From Chrysemys picta bellii (lineage: Eukaryota; Chordata; Testudines; Emydidae): 64,000 bases of DNA. Within the stretch, counting starts at the first letter, position 1. The number at the start of each line of letters is the position of its first letter. The stretch lies in NCBI RefSeq assembly GCF_011386835.1, contig NC_088792.1, positions 63,533,287 to 63,597,286 of the forward strand, written 5' to 3'. Below the pieces are notes generated by a model. It ran no database searches. It saw only the letters and a program-made list of their open reading frames with translations, and had not been told where the DNA came from. Position numbers and translations under genes: made by a program. Below, one piece after another: positions 34,804 to 45,937 of the stretch.

Positions 34804-34860
34804 TCAGGGCCAGTGCAGCTGGGCTCATTGGTTGCCTAGCAGCGTTACTTAGTCAGGAAG

Positions 34861-35209
34861 CAGTCAGCCGCTGGTCCAGTGCCTCACAATGGTGTCCAGT
34901 GCTTGGCAGTCATAGATGCAGCATGAGATTCAGCTTCACCATAAAACACAAGAAGAAGAAAAAGAAGTTCAGTGGCTGCTCAAAGCATTTGTCTATAGTT
35001 GTAACAGTCCTTTGCCTGCTTGTTCCTAGCCCTGCTCCTGTCTTGCCTGACTCTGGATAACCCAATCCTGATTCTCAGCTCCGATTCCTGACTTTGGCTC
35101 TGACTCTTGGCTCTGGTGCCTGGCCTCTGACTTTGATTCGGAGGCTCTGAGTCCTGACTCCTGCTCTAACCACTAGCAACCACTGCCCACATCCCAGTCG
35201 CTGACATGG
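34861..35209. other. LINE 5' flank and unclassified repeat
   Basis: Part is probably the 5' untranslated region of the minus-strand LINE. The section at about 34990-35200 consists of imperfect 'ctgactctggct' repeats, like low-complexity pieces seen elsewhere in turtles. Confidence 0.35.
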
Positions 35210-35720
35210 TATGCTTATAAAATTTGCAAATGACACCACACTGGGAGGGGTTGCAAGCACTTTGGCAGACAGGATTAGAATTCAAAAGGACCTTGACAAA
35301 TTGGATAACTGATCTGAAATCAACAAGATGAAATTCAATAAAGACAATGGCAAAGTACTTCGCGTAGGAAATAAAAATTAAATACACAATTACAAAATGG
35401 GGAACACCTGGCTAGGCAGTAGTACTTCTGAAAAAGATTTCAGGGTTATAGTGGACCATAAATTAAATATGAGTCAATAATATGATGCATTTACTAAAAA
35501 GGGTAATATAATTCTCAGGTGTATTAACAGGAGTGTTGTATGTAAGACACGGGAGGTAACTGTCCCCCTCTACTCAGCACTGGTGAGGCCCCAGCTGGGC
35601 ACCACGTTTTAAGAAAGATTTGGACAAATGGGAGAGTTCAGAGGAGAGCAATAAAAATGATAAAAGATTTAGAAAACGTGATCTTTAGAAAACCTGATAT
35701 ATGAGGAAAAGGTAAAAAAA
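35210..35720 (+). mobile_element. CR1 LINE fragment
   Basis: Phrases such as 'gcaaatgacaccacactgggaggggttgc', 'agatgaaattcaataaagac', 'ttatagtggaccataaatta' and 'aacaggagtgttgtatgtaagacac' follow the RT-to-3' part of amniote CR1 in order. The copy is strongly diverged, truncated at both ends, and lacks the usual CR1 3' end. Confidence 0.8.
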
Positions 35721-36049
35721 AATGGTTATGTTTAATCATGAGAAATAATCCTAATAGTCTGAAGTTAGTGAATGGGAATCACCAGGACATAGAAGGATTT
35801 TGAGTTCTAATCCTCAATTAGGTTATAGGGTGAGGAAGCATTTAAGGATAACCACAGCTGATTTTCTAAATGAATGCAATACAATATAAACCGAGAAAGC
35901 ACATTAAAAATATACCTCTTTCTGTGCTCACAATCTCACTTACTCTATTCCTTTAGCTAAGAGATGTGAACCAAAAAGAATCAGGGTGTTAACATCCTGT
36001 TACGGTAACGGTAATGCTTTAACCCTACTTACATGAGACATTTTGAGTT
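35721..36049. other. Intergenic DNA, nothing recognised
   Basis: Junction sequence between CR1 and the next LINE fragment. Confidence 0.4.
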
Positions 36050-36610
36050 TTTGCCCTATACGTTAATCACTTAATTCCCAGCATTCATCATATATTAATT
36101 TAGTGTTTCCAATGACTTTAGCCCAAAAGGTTGAGTTTAAAAGCTTAATTCTAAAAGTAATGGACATTTCACCTGCAGCTATCTGCAAGACACACAGAGG
36201 CACTGTGATGAAGGCATCCATGCAATTTGTAACATCTGAGCTTGGATTGATTCAAACTTTCTCAAATTCATTTTCAATGCCAAACTGAAAGCCTGGCACC
36301 CATAGTCAATAATTAGTCTTTTTAGCTTTCTGTTAGTATTCCCACACTCCAGGAAGTTCCAGAAATACTTTTAAATAATAGCTGATTCTGCCTTTACACT
36401 TATCTCTAATTTTTTCAATATGATCCTTCCAAGTGAGCTAGCTATCAAATATCACACCTAAACATCGGAAGCTTTTAACCTGCCACTGCTGCTGGGCTTA
36501 AGAGCCGGTCTGCTGACTCTTCCAACCAATCAGGCGGGGTAGCCTATCAGGCAGCCTATTACAGACCAGCTGCACTCATCATGTTGCTTCCAGACTGCCT
36601 CTGCTGTAGG
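36050..36610 (-). mobile_element. Second I-like LINE fragment
   Basis: The segment aligns to the RT portion of the large LINE (31160-31900). Shared phrases are 'attcccaacaatcctcatat' against 'attcccagcattcatcatat', 'tagtcaataactggtctg' against 'tagtcaataattagtctt', and the 'gatcctt-ccaa' block. At about 36487-36600 it joins sequence resembling the 5' flank of that LINE near 34770-34850 (CTTA-AGC-GG-CTGCT ... CCAATCAG), so the middle is deleted. Confidence 0.6.
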
Positions 36611-36619
36611 CCCTGCTTC

Positions 36620-37330
36620 TAGACATACTCTCCACTCTATTATCCACATCTTTAAGTAAAAGACTGAATAGTACTGGACCTAGTACAGACCCCTGCAGGA
36701 CCCTACTAGATACATCCCCACAATTGGAGTGAACCATTGATAACTAATCTTGGAGTACAGTCTTTCAAACAGTCATTCACCCACCTATAGTAATTTAATC
36801 TAGTTCACATTTCCCTAGTTTGCTTATGAGAATGTCATGTGGGATTGTGTTAAAAGCCTTACTAAAATCAAGATATAGCAAACATTCAGCTTTCCCCCAT
36901 CCTTTAGGCCAGTAACCCTGCCAAAGAAGGAGGTTGTTTGGGCATGATTTGTTCTAGACAAATCTATGTTGGCAATTACTTATTACCCTATTAGTGCTTA
37001 CACATTATCCTCTAACTGCTTAAAAACCAATTGCTTACAAATTTGTTCCAGTATCTTTCCAGGTATCAAAGTTAGGCTGACTAGACTATAATTCTCTGGG
37101 TCCTCTTTCTTCCCTTTTCCAAAGATTGGTATTATGTTTGCCCTGTTCCAGTCCTCTAGGATCTCACCCATCCTTCATGAGTTCTCAAAAATAATCACTA
37201 ATGGTTCTGAGATTGTTTCAGGTAGTTCCTTAAGTATCCTAGGATGAATTTCACTGGTCTTGCCAACTTGAATACATCCAACTTATCTAAATATTCTTTA
37301 ACCTGTTCTTTCCCATTTGTTGCTAATATT
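36620..37330 (-). mobile_element. CR1 LINE RT fragment
   Basis: In antisense the order is diagnostic of CR1 RT. It includes 'gggattgtgttaaaagccttact' (complement of the AFDTVSH-type region), 'gtatctttccaggtatcaaagttaggctgact' (PENYRPVSLT region) and 'attggtattatgtttgccctgttccagtcc' (DWKKANIIPI region). Many substitutions; no open frame. Confidence 0.85.
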
Positions 37331-37334
37331 CATT

Positions 37335-37515
37335 GCTGTTTGCAGTGTTGTTGTAGCTAGGTGGACCCAGGATATGAGAGAGACAAGGTGGATTACTGAA
37401 CTACGGTAATTTCTATTGGTGAGAGAAACAAACTTTCGAGCTCCACAGAGTTTTGTGATGAGAACTGAAGAGAGACCTGTATCAGACAACATGCTAAACA
37501 AACAAAGTCTTTGGA
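37335..37515. repeat. Penelope-like terminal repeat, second family
   Basis: The sequence 'gttgttgtagctaggtggacccaggatatgagagagacaaggtgg', then 'ttggtgagagaaacaaactttcgagctccacagag', is a recurrent turtle repeat with a GAAAG box in antisense (CTTTCGAGC) after a hairpin. It resembles a PLE terminus with a hammerhead-like core. A related piece is at 46796-46910. Confidence 0.5.
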
Positions 37516-37573
37516 ACAATGTCAGTTCTGAGCAGCTGCTGAGGAAGTAATGAGTAACTGATGAGAGGGCTAG

Positions 37574-37594
37574 TTTTTTTTTTTTTTTTTTTTT
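37574..37594. repeat. Poly(T) run
   Basis: A run of 21 T residues. It could be the antisense poly(A) of a retrocopy, but no matching element body follows. Confidence 0.8.
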
Positions 37595-37871
37595 GTAATT
37601 TTCATCTTATGGATGTCAAAATGACTCAGCTGCAATATACAGCCCTCTCACTCATCTAGCATACAGATGTATTCTCATGAGATCTTCTAGAGCATGTATT
37701 AACCTAGTGCAAATAGAGCCATTTGTAGACAGATATATATATACACACTGCTCCTACTGTAGCCAGTAGGGGTTATGAACACCTACGAGATAGATGTGCT
37801 CACAATCTTTAATATAGGTGCTGGCACCATATTTTTAGGGAAGACGCATCTTAAATGTTGACAGTATTATA

Positions 37872-38005
37872 TACCTTGATCGTACGCACTTTGGGGCAGG
37901 GACCATCTTTTCATTCTGTGTTTGTACAGTGCCCAGCACAATGGGATCCGGGTCTATGACTAAGGCTCCGAGGGGCTATGATAATATACCTAATTAATAA
38001 AATAA
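37872..38005 (+). repeat. SINE-like repeat (MIR/L2-type tail)
   Basis: The phrase 'tttggggcagggaccatc', then 'tgtttgtacagtgcccagcacaatggg' and a 'taataaaataata' tail, is a widespread amniote SINE/LINE tail. A second copy lies at 57075-57205. Confidence 0.6.
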
Positions 38006-40372
38006 TATAGCTACTTACAAGTAATTCAAAGAATAAAAATGGCACAATAAAAATACTCATCATGAACTGTGATAGGTGAAACTCCATTATTGTTTCAATA
38101 CACTACACACTGCTAACTGTAACTTTAGTCACAGTTATTACTTATAATAAAGCTTTCTGTGAATGAATTCATTCAGTCTAAGAAGATTCTGCTGTGTTTA
38201 ATGTTACAGTTTTGTTCAGACTGCTAGAGCCTTTCACTTAGTGAAAAATCTGTTAGGACAGCACAGAATACATCCATGTCACTTACAGAATGTCTTTGGA
38301 AAGGGAAGCCTAAAAGGTTTTCCAATTAAATTACCAGGATTGAAATGAAGCAAGAAGATACAACATTTCATCTGTGTGGATGCTGAAAGTTCCATCTTGT
38401 CAGGTGAAATGGTGCAAAATTTATTCTAAAAAGACACATTTTTTCCCAGCTACAAACATTATGCCAAAGTTGATTTTAGGAAAGAAGTGGATAATGGGTT
38501 ATCTTGTGAGATGGCAGCTATGACATAAATTTTGATTTGACCACAATCTACCCTGCACAGCTCAGTGGCTGAAATAGTAGCAATACAGATACAGAATGGC
38601 AGCCTCATACCTTGCCCATAGGTTTTGAAGTGTGAATTTCATCCTCTCCAACCTTCAGCACATCACCCAATTTATTCTGTCTGGTACAGGAAGAAGTAAA
38701 TTTCACTCTCATAACAGAAAAAGGGGAATAGTTAGAAATAATGGAGCATTCCAGGCAAAATCTGAAATTTTACTAATCCTAACCACCCAAAAACACACTG
38801 AATTCTCCATCCAATCTGACAGCCCATGCTCGAATTAAGCCAGGAAACAGATATTAAAGCATCAAGTACTGAACAAGAAACAAAAGTAATATTGGATATG
38901 GTGGGTCACAGGTCAATGCCTAATGCCTCATCGGTTTTCTAATGAGAATACCTCTGCAGTAACTTGTCTTTCAAACTAAATTTTGATCTTAATTCTGTAG
39001 TTATGTTAGCCTCACTTTCCACATAAAAAAAACACAACAGTAATTCTTATTGTAGTAAAAAGAACAGATTTGGTTCTTAAAACCTTGGGCAACTACATAA
39101 GTAACATAACACTGTTAATATTACTTAGATATTTTAGTTGGCTACACAGTGACTCGCCTCAATTGCATGTTTCATGAAGATGACTCATACATCCTTTCTT
39201 TGAAGGCATCAAATTACAGAACACATTTGGAATGGAAAACATGTTTTACTTAAAACGTTTACAGAAATATCATTAAGACCAAGGATGTATCCATGGGGAA
39301 ATAGCGTTTCTGAGTTCCTTTAAATTATGGTGGTGGTCCAGGATATATGAAGATTGTCCTTTTTTTTGTCATTTTCTGGCAGCGTGCTACTGTTTTAAAA
39401 AATTGTACCCAGCTCCTTTTATGATGTGTGATGCTTTGCAAATGCAGATAAATCATAATGGTTACAATGATAATTAAGAACAGCTTTGTCTTAAAATTCT
39501 AGAGCCAGATTGTTGCTATTCTTCTCCGTCCCCCACAAATTGCCATATGGAAGGTCTTTTCTGTGCACAAGATCTCTCTGTTCCTGTGCAAAAGTAAGGG
39601 GTCAGCCCTGCTCCATGGCACATATTCTTAATCTCTGGTACATGGAAGTTCTCTGCAGGGTTCGGAAGGCAGAGAGGCAATGTAAGATAGACATTGTTCC
39701 TCCACCAACCTCATGCAGAATCTGTAGAAAAGTTAATACAGTCTGAGACTGCAGCAGGTATGGGAATCCATAACAATCTACATGAATTGTAAGATATTCA
39801 GATCTCTATCCACCTTACTTTAACTGATCATTATTCTTTGAGAAGTTAATGAAGATAAGTTTTTCACCTGGGAATTTCCTTTCTTTTCCTTTTTATTTTT
39901 TAAAGGAGGAGCATCTCATAGATAGGATCAGGTGAGACGCAAAAGAGATCAAGGATATATTAGTTTTATCTGGGGAGAATAGTATATAGTTGTGAGGACA
40001 GAGTTGAAACTGTTTGTAGAAACATTTTTCTATGCTGAAATCCAACATTTGCAGGAATCAATTTGTATAATGGGATGGGCTAAATTAACATATAACTGCT
40101 ACTGGTGCACTCCCCTTTCCTGCACCTTAGTGTAACTCTTTGCTGAAATACAGGCCAGAGTTCAGTCTTTGAAGGATTTTTTTTGGAAAGCATCCCACAT
40201 GGGGCTCAGCAAAATTTTTCAAATAGTTTATTCCATGAAAAATGCAGTTTCAGTCAGCCTGAAACTATTCATGAATTTGCTCAATAGTTTTTGCCATTTT
40301 AAAAAAAACTAAATTCACAAGGGGACCTTGGTATCCTTCACAAAACACATAGCTGTGTAGGTGAAGTTCCTT
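38006..40372. other. Intergenic DNA, no gene recognised
   Basis: About 2.4 kb of AT-rich sequence without coding features. A degraded 'attttcaaatagtttattcc' stretch near 40200 resembles the unclassified repeat at 8549-8900. Confidence 0.45.
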
Positions 40373-40519
40373 GGATAGCCTTTAGCCCAGTGGTTAGGGC
40401 ACCCATCTGGAAGAAGGAAGACTCAGGTTCAAATCTCTGCTCTGGCCTGGAGCAGAATCCAGGTCTCCCCTTCCCTCACCCGCATTCCAGGTGGGTGTCC
40501 TAACTACCAGGCTATAGGC
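40373..40519 (+). repeat. Fold-back, tRNA-like SINE or MITE, left part
   Basis: The left arm has a Pol III A-box-like TAGCCCAGTGGTTAGGGCAC and a B-box-like GGTTCAAATCT. The right arm, GGTGGGTGTCCTAACTACCAGGCTATAG (40491-40518), is the reverse complement of the left arm, so the piece forms a long hairpin. The element resumes at 40836 after a MITE. Confidence 0.65.
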
Positions 40520-40827
40520 CAGGGGTAAGCAACCTATGGCACGTGTGCCGAAGGCAGCACGTGAGCTGATTTTCAGTGTCACTCACACTGCCTGAGTCCT
40601 GACCATCGGTCCGGGGGGCTCTGCATTTTAATTTAATTTTAAATGAAGCTTCTTAAACATTTTAAAAACCTTATTTACTTTACATACAATAGTTTAGTTA
40701 TGTATTATAGGCTTATAGAAAGAGACCTTCTAAAAACATTAAAATGTATTACTGGCACGTGAAACCTTAAATTAGAGTGAATAAATGAAGACTCAGCACA
40801 CCACTTTTGAAAAGTTGCTGATCCCTG
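40520..40827 (+). mobile_element. hAT MITE, 308 bp, perfect 8-bp TSD
   Basis: The ends are CAGGGGTAAGCAACCTATGG and AAAAGTTGCTGATCCCTG. The octamer CTATAGGC is exact on both sides (40512-40519 and 40828-40835). It splits the SINE-like repeat. Confidence 0.88.
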
Positions 40828-40835
40828 CTATAGGC

Positions 40836-41050
40836 TATTCTTGGGTGGGTCACTCTCAGTCTGTCATGTTGAAACTGTTCCACTTTGTATAAAATTCTTG
40901 AATATTCATTGGAACGGGGATTTGAACATGGGGCTCCCTCCACTTGGGTGAGTGACTAACAACTGGGCTGTGGGATATTCTGTAGTGGGTTTTTCTCACT
41001 CTCTCCTGTTGAAGCTGTTCCACTTTGTGGAAAATATTTGAACAGTTTCT
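40836..41050 (+). repeat. Right part of the split repeat, partly duplicated
   Basis: The block 'gttgaaactgttccactttgtataaaat' near 40868 recurs as 'gttgaagctgttccactttgtggaaaat' near 41009. Between them lies another 'ggggatttgaac ... ctaacaactgggctgtggg' tRNA-like arm. This suggests two overlapping copies of one family. Confidence 0.5.
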
Positions 41051-41099
41051 GGGCCAGAAAGAGAGAGAGAATGTTTCTATATTCTTTTTGTTTCTGTTT

Positions 41100-41215
41100 C
41101 CAATTCTGACACTGACCCACTGTGAGAGCTAAGACAAGCCACTTAACCTCACTGTGCCTCAGTTTCCCCTATTTATATATTGGGTATGTTAATGCTTATT
41201 TCCTCCTAGAGTTTA
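41100..41215 (+). repeat. MIR SINE fragment
   Basis: The phrase 'agccacttaacctcactgtgcctcagtttcccc' is the classic MIR core, in sense orientation. Confidence 0.75.
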
Positions 41216-42490
41216 GGCAACACAGGGAGATATCCTGAGCTAGCATCTGATTAGGTGCAGCTAAGTCCCTTAAAAGAAGGATGGATTAGTTGTAGACAGA
41301 AGACAGCAGTATGGACATTCTGTGTTCTAGAAGTCAGGGCAGGGAGTGCTGAGGAAATACAGGAGCGATCCATTTTGGTTTGTATTTTGTAGTTTTGAGT
41401 TTACTTTTTAAACTGTGTGGAAGAATGCAGGTAGAAGCTTTTGCCAAGTTGGACATCATACAGAACCCCTGCAACAAAACCCAACCCAGAAAAGGTGATT
41501 GTCAAACACACCTCAGCCTCCAGTGGATTTTTCTTGTCACTCAGCAACTGGCCTTACTACAAATCCTACATCACCAAGACTACTTGCCCATATTCCCTCC
41601 ACCCAAGGAAGACTGGCCCTTGTTCTGTCTGGAACCTCTGCAGTACCCCTATATCCTGCTGGCCCAGGAAGTGAAGACCTGACCTTGGACCCACATGTTA
41701 GTCTTCCACATGACAGCATATTGCATTACCAGTAGCCTGCCAGGCCATTATACTTCAAAGATGCTCACATTGTCTTGCTGCATCTAATTATGATATTATA
41801 ATGCAAAACTAGTAATAAATTTCTGCAGTGTTTGAAGTCATTACAACTTAAAATATTGTTTTTGTAGGGGTGGGTCCAGGGAAGTTAATTGGTTTAGCAA
41901 TATGGATGGTAGAAGACACTGATATTTATCCTTCCTCTGAGAGTAAACAAGCTAACTTTAAGAAAAGGACTTGAACTAGCTAATACACTAACAAAACCAA
42001 ACAAAAACATTTAATCTAAGTCAAACACCCATGATCAGAGAGGATAATGTGTAATAAGTACTATTACAGCAATAACTTCACCCCACCCATTAGCTGGTTG
42101 ACCAAGAGGTCAGCCAAGCAAGATTCAGGGTTTTTTCCTCCTTTTGTAATAGTTTGTTTTATCTGTTCCCATACGGAGATTATTTTCAGAACATTTACAT
42201 GTATTTGTCATAGTTGCCTCCCTAGGGTGGCCCTGAGAAGAAGTTATTCCACAACAAGCTAGAACAGGAATGTAGTCAGTTACAAGAAGAACAGTGCTTG
42301 ACTGAACATACATACTGAACTATCAGAGAGAAGCAGATAACTTAACAATTGATATCAGTCACTGGAACTTTAATAAGAGTGTTTCCTCTGACTGTTCACC
42401 AGGCTCTTCGTTTAAATTGGGGCTAAAAAACAAAGTGGTTCACATAGTCTGAATACAAATCACTTAATCCCTCAGATAATCAGGTATCTC
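41216..42490. other. Intergenic DNA, no gene recognised
   Basis: The short overlapping ORFs near 41380-41735 are in three frames and none matches a family known to me. Confidence 0.45.
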
Positions 42491-43714
42491 TGTCACAAAC
42501 TCACTAGTTCTCCCAGTTAACTATGGAGTCTTCCAGGAAAGACAAAGTGAACAAAATTTGAACACCTTGTGTAAAAAGAAAGATGGGGGGGAAATTAAAT
42601 ACAGGTGTTCCTTCTACATCATGAAGAAGCAAAAGAGGGCACAAACCCACTCCCCCCTCCCCCCCAACACACACCAAGGTCATTTTTAAAACTCCAGTGC
42701 TATTTAAACAGCTAGCACCAACTTCAGTTGCAAACCGCAACTCAGTGAGTTGTAAGAGAAAAGAAGTTACCCTTTTCCTTTGGCCATAGACTCATAAGCC
42801 ATAATTGCGTAGGAAGAAAACTAAGGAACCATTTCTGCAAGAAAAAGGAAAAAGAAGTGTAGAACAAAGAGCTCTACAGCACTAGAAACAGACACTAAGT
42901 CATTTACTCAATGTAACAATGAAACACCCATTCCAGACAAGCCATTAGAAAAACTTTTAATAACAAATTGTGCAAAAAGGAGTATGCCAATTCAACCAAG
43001 AAACACTGTTCAAATACAAATCCCCTTAGATCTCAAGGAAGGACCAAGAGAGATGGGGCAATGTTTTTTCATGGGGAGAGAAAGTTGGCACCCATCAACA
43101 ACCTGCCCCCACAAAGACTGCTGTGCAATTTTTGACATTTTTAAATGTCCCTGTGGTCAGGCAGCCACCTGCTAAGCACCTCCTCATGGCCTCAGGTGGC
43201 TTCACAGAACTCTGCCTCAGTTTTCCCTCCCCAGGGTTTTCTCTCTCTCCCAGGAATTCACAGGGCTCAGCTCTCCAGCTATGTCACCATCAGAGTTCCA
43301 TTCCCTTTCAGGGTAATGAAAGTCCCAACAAAGAAGTTCTTTTGCCCCACTTGGGCTCATCAGCTTGTCTTCTGGCCTCCCTGCTGTGGGACAGAGCACT
43401 AGCTCCTAGGTTGCTTCCCTAAATCCCTCTCACAATCTCAGCCTTTCTAGCCTATCTTTCAGTCATCCTTGCTCTAGGATAGGGTCCCAGGTAACTTCCA
43501 TTGAGTGCCCTGAGTCCAGGGCCATAGAATCCCAAATAGCTCCTTCTGGTTCCTCTTCCAAACTGTGTTCTCTGCCCTTTCCTGAGGCTCAGATGTTCAT
43601 CCGTTTCCCACCTTATCCCAATTAGTCCTACCCCCTTAGGCCAGGAAGCCACTAATTATGAAACAGGCACAGCTGGTCCCATTTCCCCTTAGAGGAGCCA
43701 GTCATCCTGTGACA
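42491..43714 (-). mobile_element. Probable LTR, minus strand
   Basis: The unit runs from TGTCACA (42491) to TGTGACA (43708-43714), inverted termini of retroviral type. The size (1,224 bp) is like the other LTRs here. Flanking pentamers (ATCTC and GTACG) do not match, so either the boundaries are slightly wrong or the locus has rearranged. Confidence 0.45.
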
Positions 43715-45208
43715 GTACGAAACTAAGGTGGAGTTTTGATTGGGGCAATTCCTGTGAGATCTTCCTGATGCACAATGGAAGCACACAGGCAATATGAAAC
43801 CTGCTCCTCTGAATACATTGAGCCAGCTCCACAGACTGTTGTAGTGGAGCAGTAGATCCACGATCTCCCTGACCTCTCTGGGGAAATTTACACTTCAGGA
43901 TACATAGCACTCCTTGCCCTTCCCTGAGTGCAGAGGCTGCGATTGTCCCCAGCCCTGGTATAGGGCACACAAGGTGGTGGTCCCACTTTACTTCCTATAC
44001 ATCCAAGAAAAGACCAGGGACACTAAAATCAGAGTTCGTGTTCAACAGGGGGATGTTATTAATATTTAACGTTTGTGCCTATTCATATGAGTATTATCAC
44101 AGAGTTTTGCTCAAATTTAAATATTTCTAAACATCTTAATCTTTAGACACACCGGAATAATTTTTGAGATTCCCATGGGATGACCCAACCCTTCCACCCT
44201 CCTCTTATAGTAAAAAAATGAAGCATTGATCTTGCATACATAGCTGCCAGAATAAAATGCAGGACAGAAACCTTAGTTATCTGCATGCCAGCACACTACA
44301 CTACTGCTGCACCAAGAGAGAGGCTGGTTTTGATGTTTCTACATTGCTATGGATTAGAGGTTATTGGAGTAACCAAACATTTCAGGATACACAGGAATAA
44401 TGCACAAACCTGTTCAGCAGCATTAGTTGAAAGCTCAAAATGTAATATGATGCAGTTCTTGAGACTGCTGTGAAAAAGATGTCGTTTGTACCAGTCCAAC
44501 TACTTTCCCACCCAATCCTGTGAATAAAATACTCTTTTGGGAGGATCTAAATGTCTCTTATAACCTCAGTTTGTGGATTGGAGTATAAGACACAGTTAAT
44601 GTTTGTACAGGGCTTTGAAAACATAATGTTCCATACCAGTGCTAATTATTATGATAAAATTATCTTAATTTGCATAATATGCCAATTTACACTGCAAGTT
44701 GCCTATTTCTTTTTCAGTTAAATTATCTGACGATTTCTTATTTTTGTAATGGGTACCTCTATCACTTCTACAATTTCCAATCAGCACCACCACCACCATG
44801 CTTACATGGTGAGGATCTATGGTGCTGAATGTCCCTGGTCACATTGTATAACTTTATTCCAGGACTCTGAAAGCTTCATAGGATTATCACTGATCTGGTG
44901 CAGCCAGGTCAATCGCTGAAGACTGTAGCTACCGCCAGCCTGTGGCCGGACAACGTCCCCTCCTGACCTCAAGTCTGATCTTCTGGGCTCAATTTGTGGG
45001 CACTTTATCTCCGATGGGGCTACATAACCAAAAAGTGCCTGCCACTGGTGACCAATGATTTCTATCCTCTCAAGGACAGTTCTCAATAATACCTCCCCAT
45101 TACTGATAAAAATCAAACCATCTTATGCCCTGCAATTGCCGTTACCAATGCATATAAAATGTCTTCTGATGAATTCTTTAAGCAATGTCCATGTTTCAGA
45201 TCCATATA
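43715..45208. other. Intergenic; possible LINE scrap near 44820-45115
   Basis: A minus-strand frame at 45116-44817 contains SLQRLTWLHQISDNPMKLSE, vaguely like the WxxxI-D tail of some LINE polyproteins. The support is too weak to name a family. The rest shows nothing. Confidence 0.3.
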
Positions 45209-45424
45209 CAGGACTGTCGCATCTTATGCGCATTTAACATGCGCGATTTCAGCTTTACGCAGTCGGCAAAAACAAAAAAAGAGAAAAATAACAATTTTAA
45301 TACTGTACCTGTAGTGCGGGCGATTCCGCCCGCCATTACACTCAATGTAATTTTGACTATACGCGATTTTCACTTTACGCGCTGACTGCAGAATGTAACC
45401 CCAGCGTACGATGCGACAGACCTG
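45209..45424. mobile_element. Tc1/mariner-type MITE, TA target
   Basis: The ends are CAGGACTGTCGCATC and GATGCGACAGACCTG, inverted complements with one mismatch. TA dinucleotides flank both ends (45207-45208 and 45425-45426). The 216-bp interior is rich in 'tttacgcg' and has no coding capacity. Confidence 0.82.
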
Positions 45425-45426
45425 TA

Positions 45427-45937
45427 AGAGGATTGGAAGTACACAGGTATTCTTCCAATCCCCACCCCAAAATTCTGAATAAAAGACTTTCCATGTGTGC
45501 CTTATGTTGTACGCTTTCCCATGTTCCTCTTAAGGCTGAAAACCCTACCCACATCATGAAATCTAGGACCTTGGCATATATTTTTTTCTTCTTCATGAAA
45601 AAATGTCCCCCTTGTCTTTTAGTTTACTTGTATATGGAAAATGTTATCTGGTTTTCATCAAAAGAGGAGGATGGAATCCACGAAGATCCATGTTTCTGAT
45701 GCATTCCAGCTACTAACTTCCCTATATTCAGCTGTAAATATAAAACTCATCTCTTTGACTTATGATAGGTTGTCTTCAATACATTATATACACACACAAA
45801 GCCCACCAAGAACTAATAAAGCTATTTCTCCCCGCTGGCTGGAAAGGAAGGAAGAGACAGAGATTGTTGTTTCTATTTTTAAATACTCATGAGGCACTCA
45901 GACACTATGTTGATACAGGCCATATAAGTACTTAAAT
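45427..45937. other. Intergenic DNA, nothing recognised
   Basis: No repeat or exon can be supported. Confidence 0.45.

Larger units (their letters stand above)
29660..34860 (-). mobile_element. Decayed RNase H-bearing LINE, I/Nimb-like
   Basis: Going leftward on the minus strand, the pieces are an ORF1-like part with a cysteine-histidine knuckle (near 33960), an AP-type endonuclease (about 33600-32650), an RT palm/thumb region (about 32200-31100), an RNase H domain (30893-30450) and a C-terminal Cys-His segment (30029-29763). Gag knuckles plus APE, RT and RNase H are the architecture of the I clade and relatives. CR1, L1, L2 and RTE lack RNase H. It is broken by many stops and shifts and interrupted by a PLE (30019-30288) and two MITEs. 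End points are approximate. Confidence 0.75.

Noticed and set aside
37335..37515. Possible functional hammerhead ribozyme in the second PLE family
   Set aside because: A GAAAG box and hairpin are suggested, but the stem III and cleavage triplet do not fit well and the copy is diverged. Kept only as a repeat.
41380..41735. Three overlapping plus-strand ORFs of about 77-100 aa
   Set aside because: Different frames of the same sequence, no recognisable family, no nearby promoter or splice sites that I can support.
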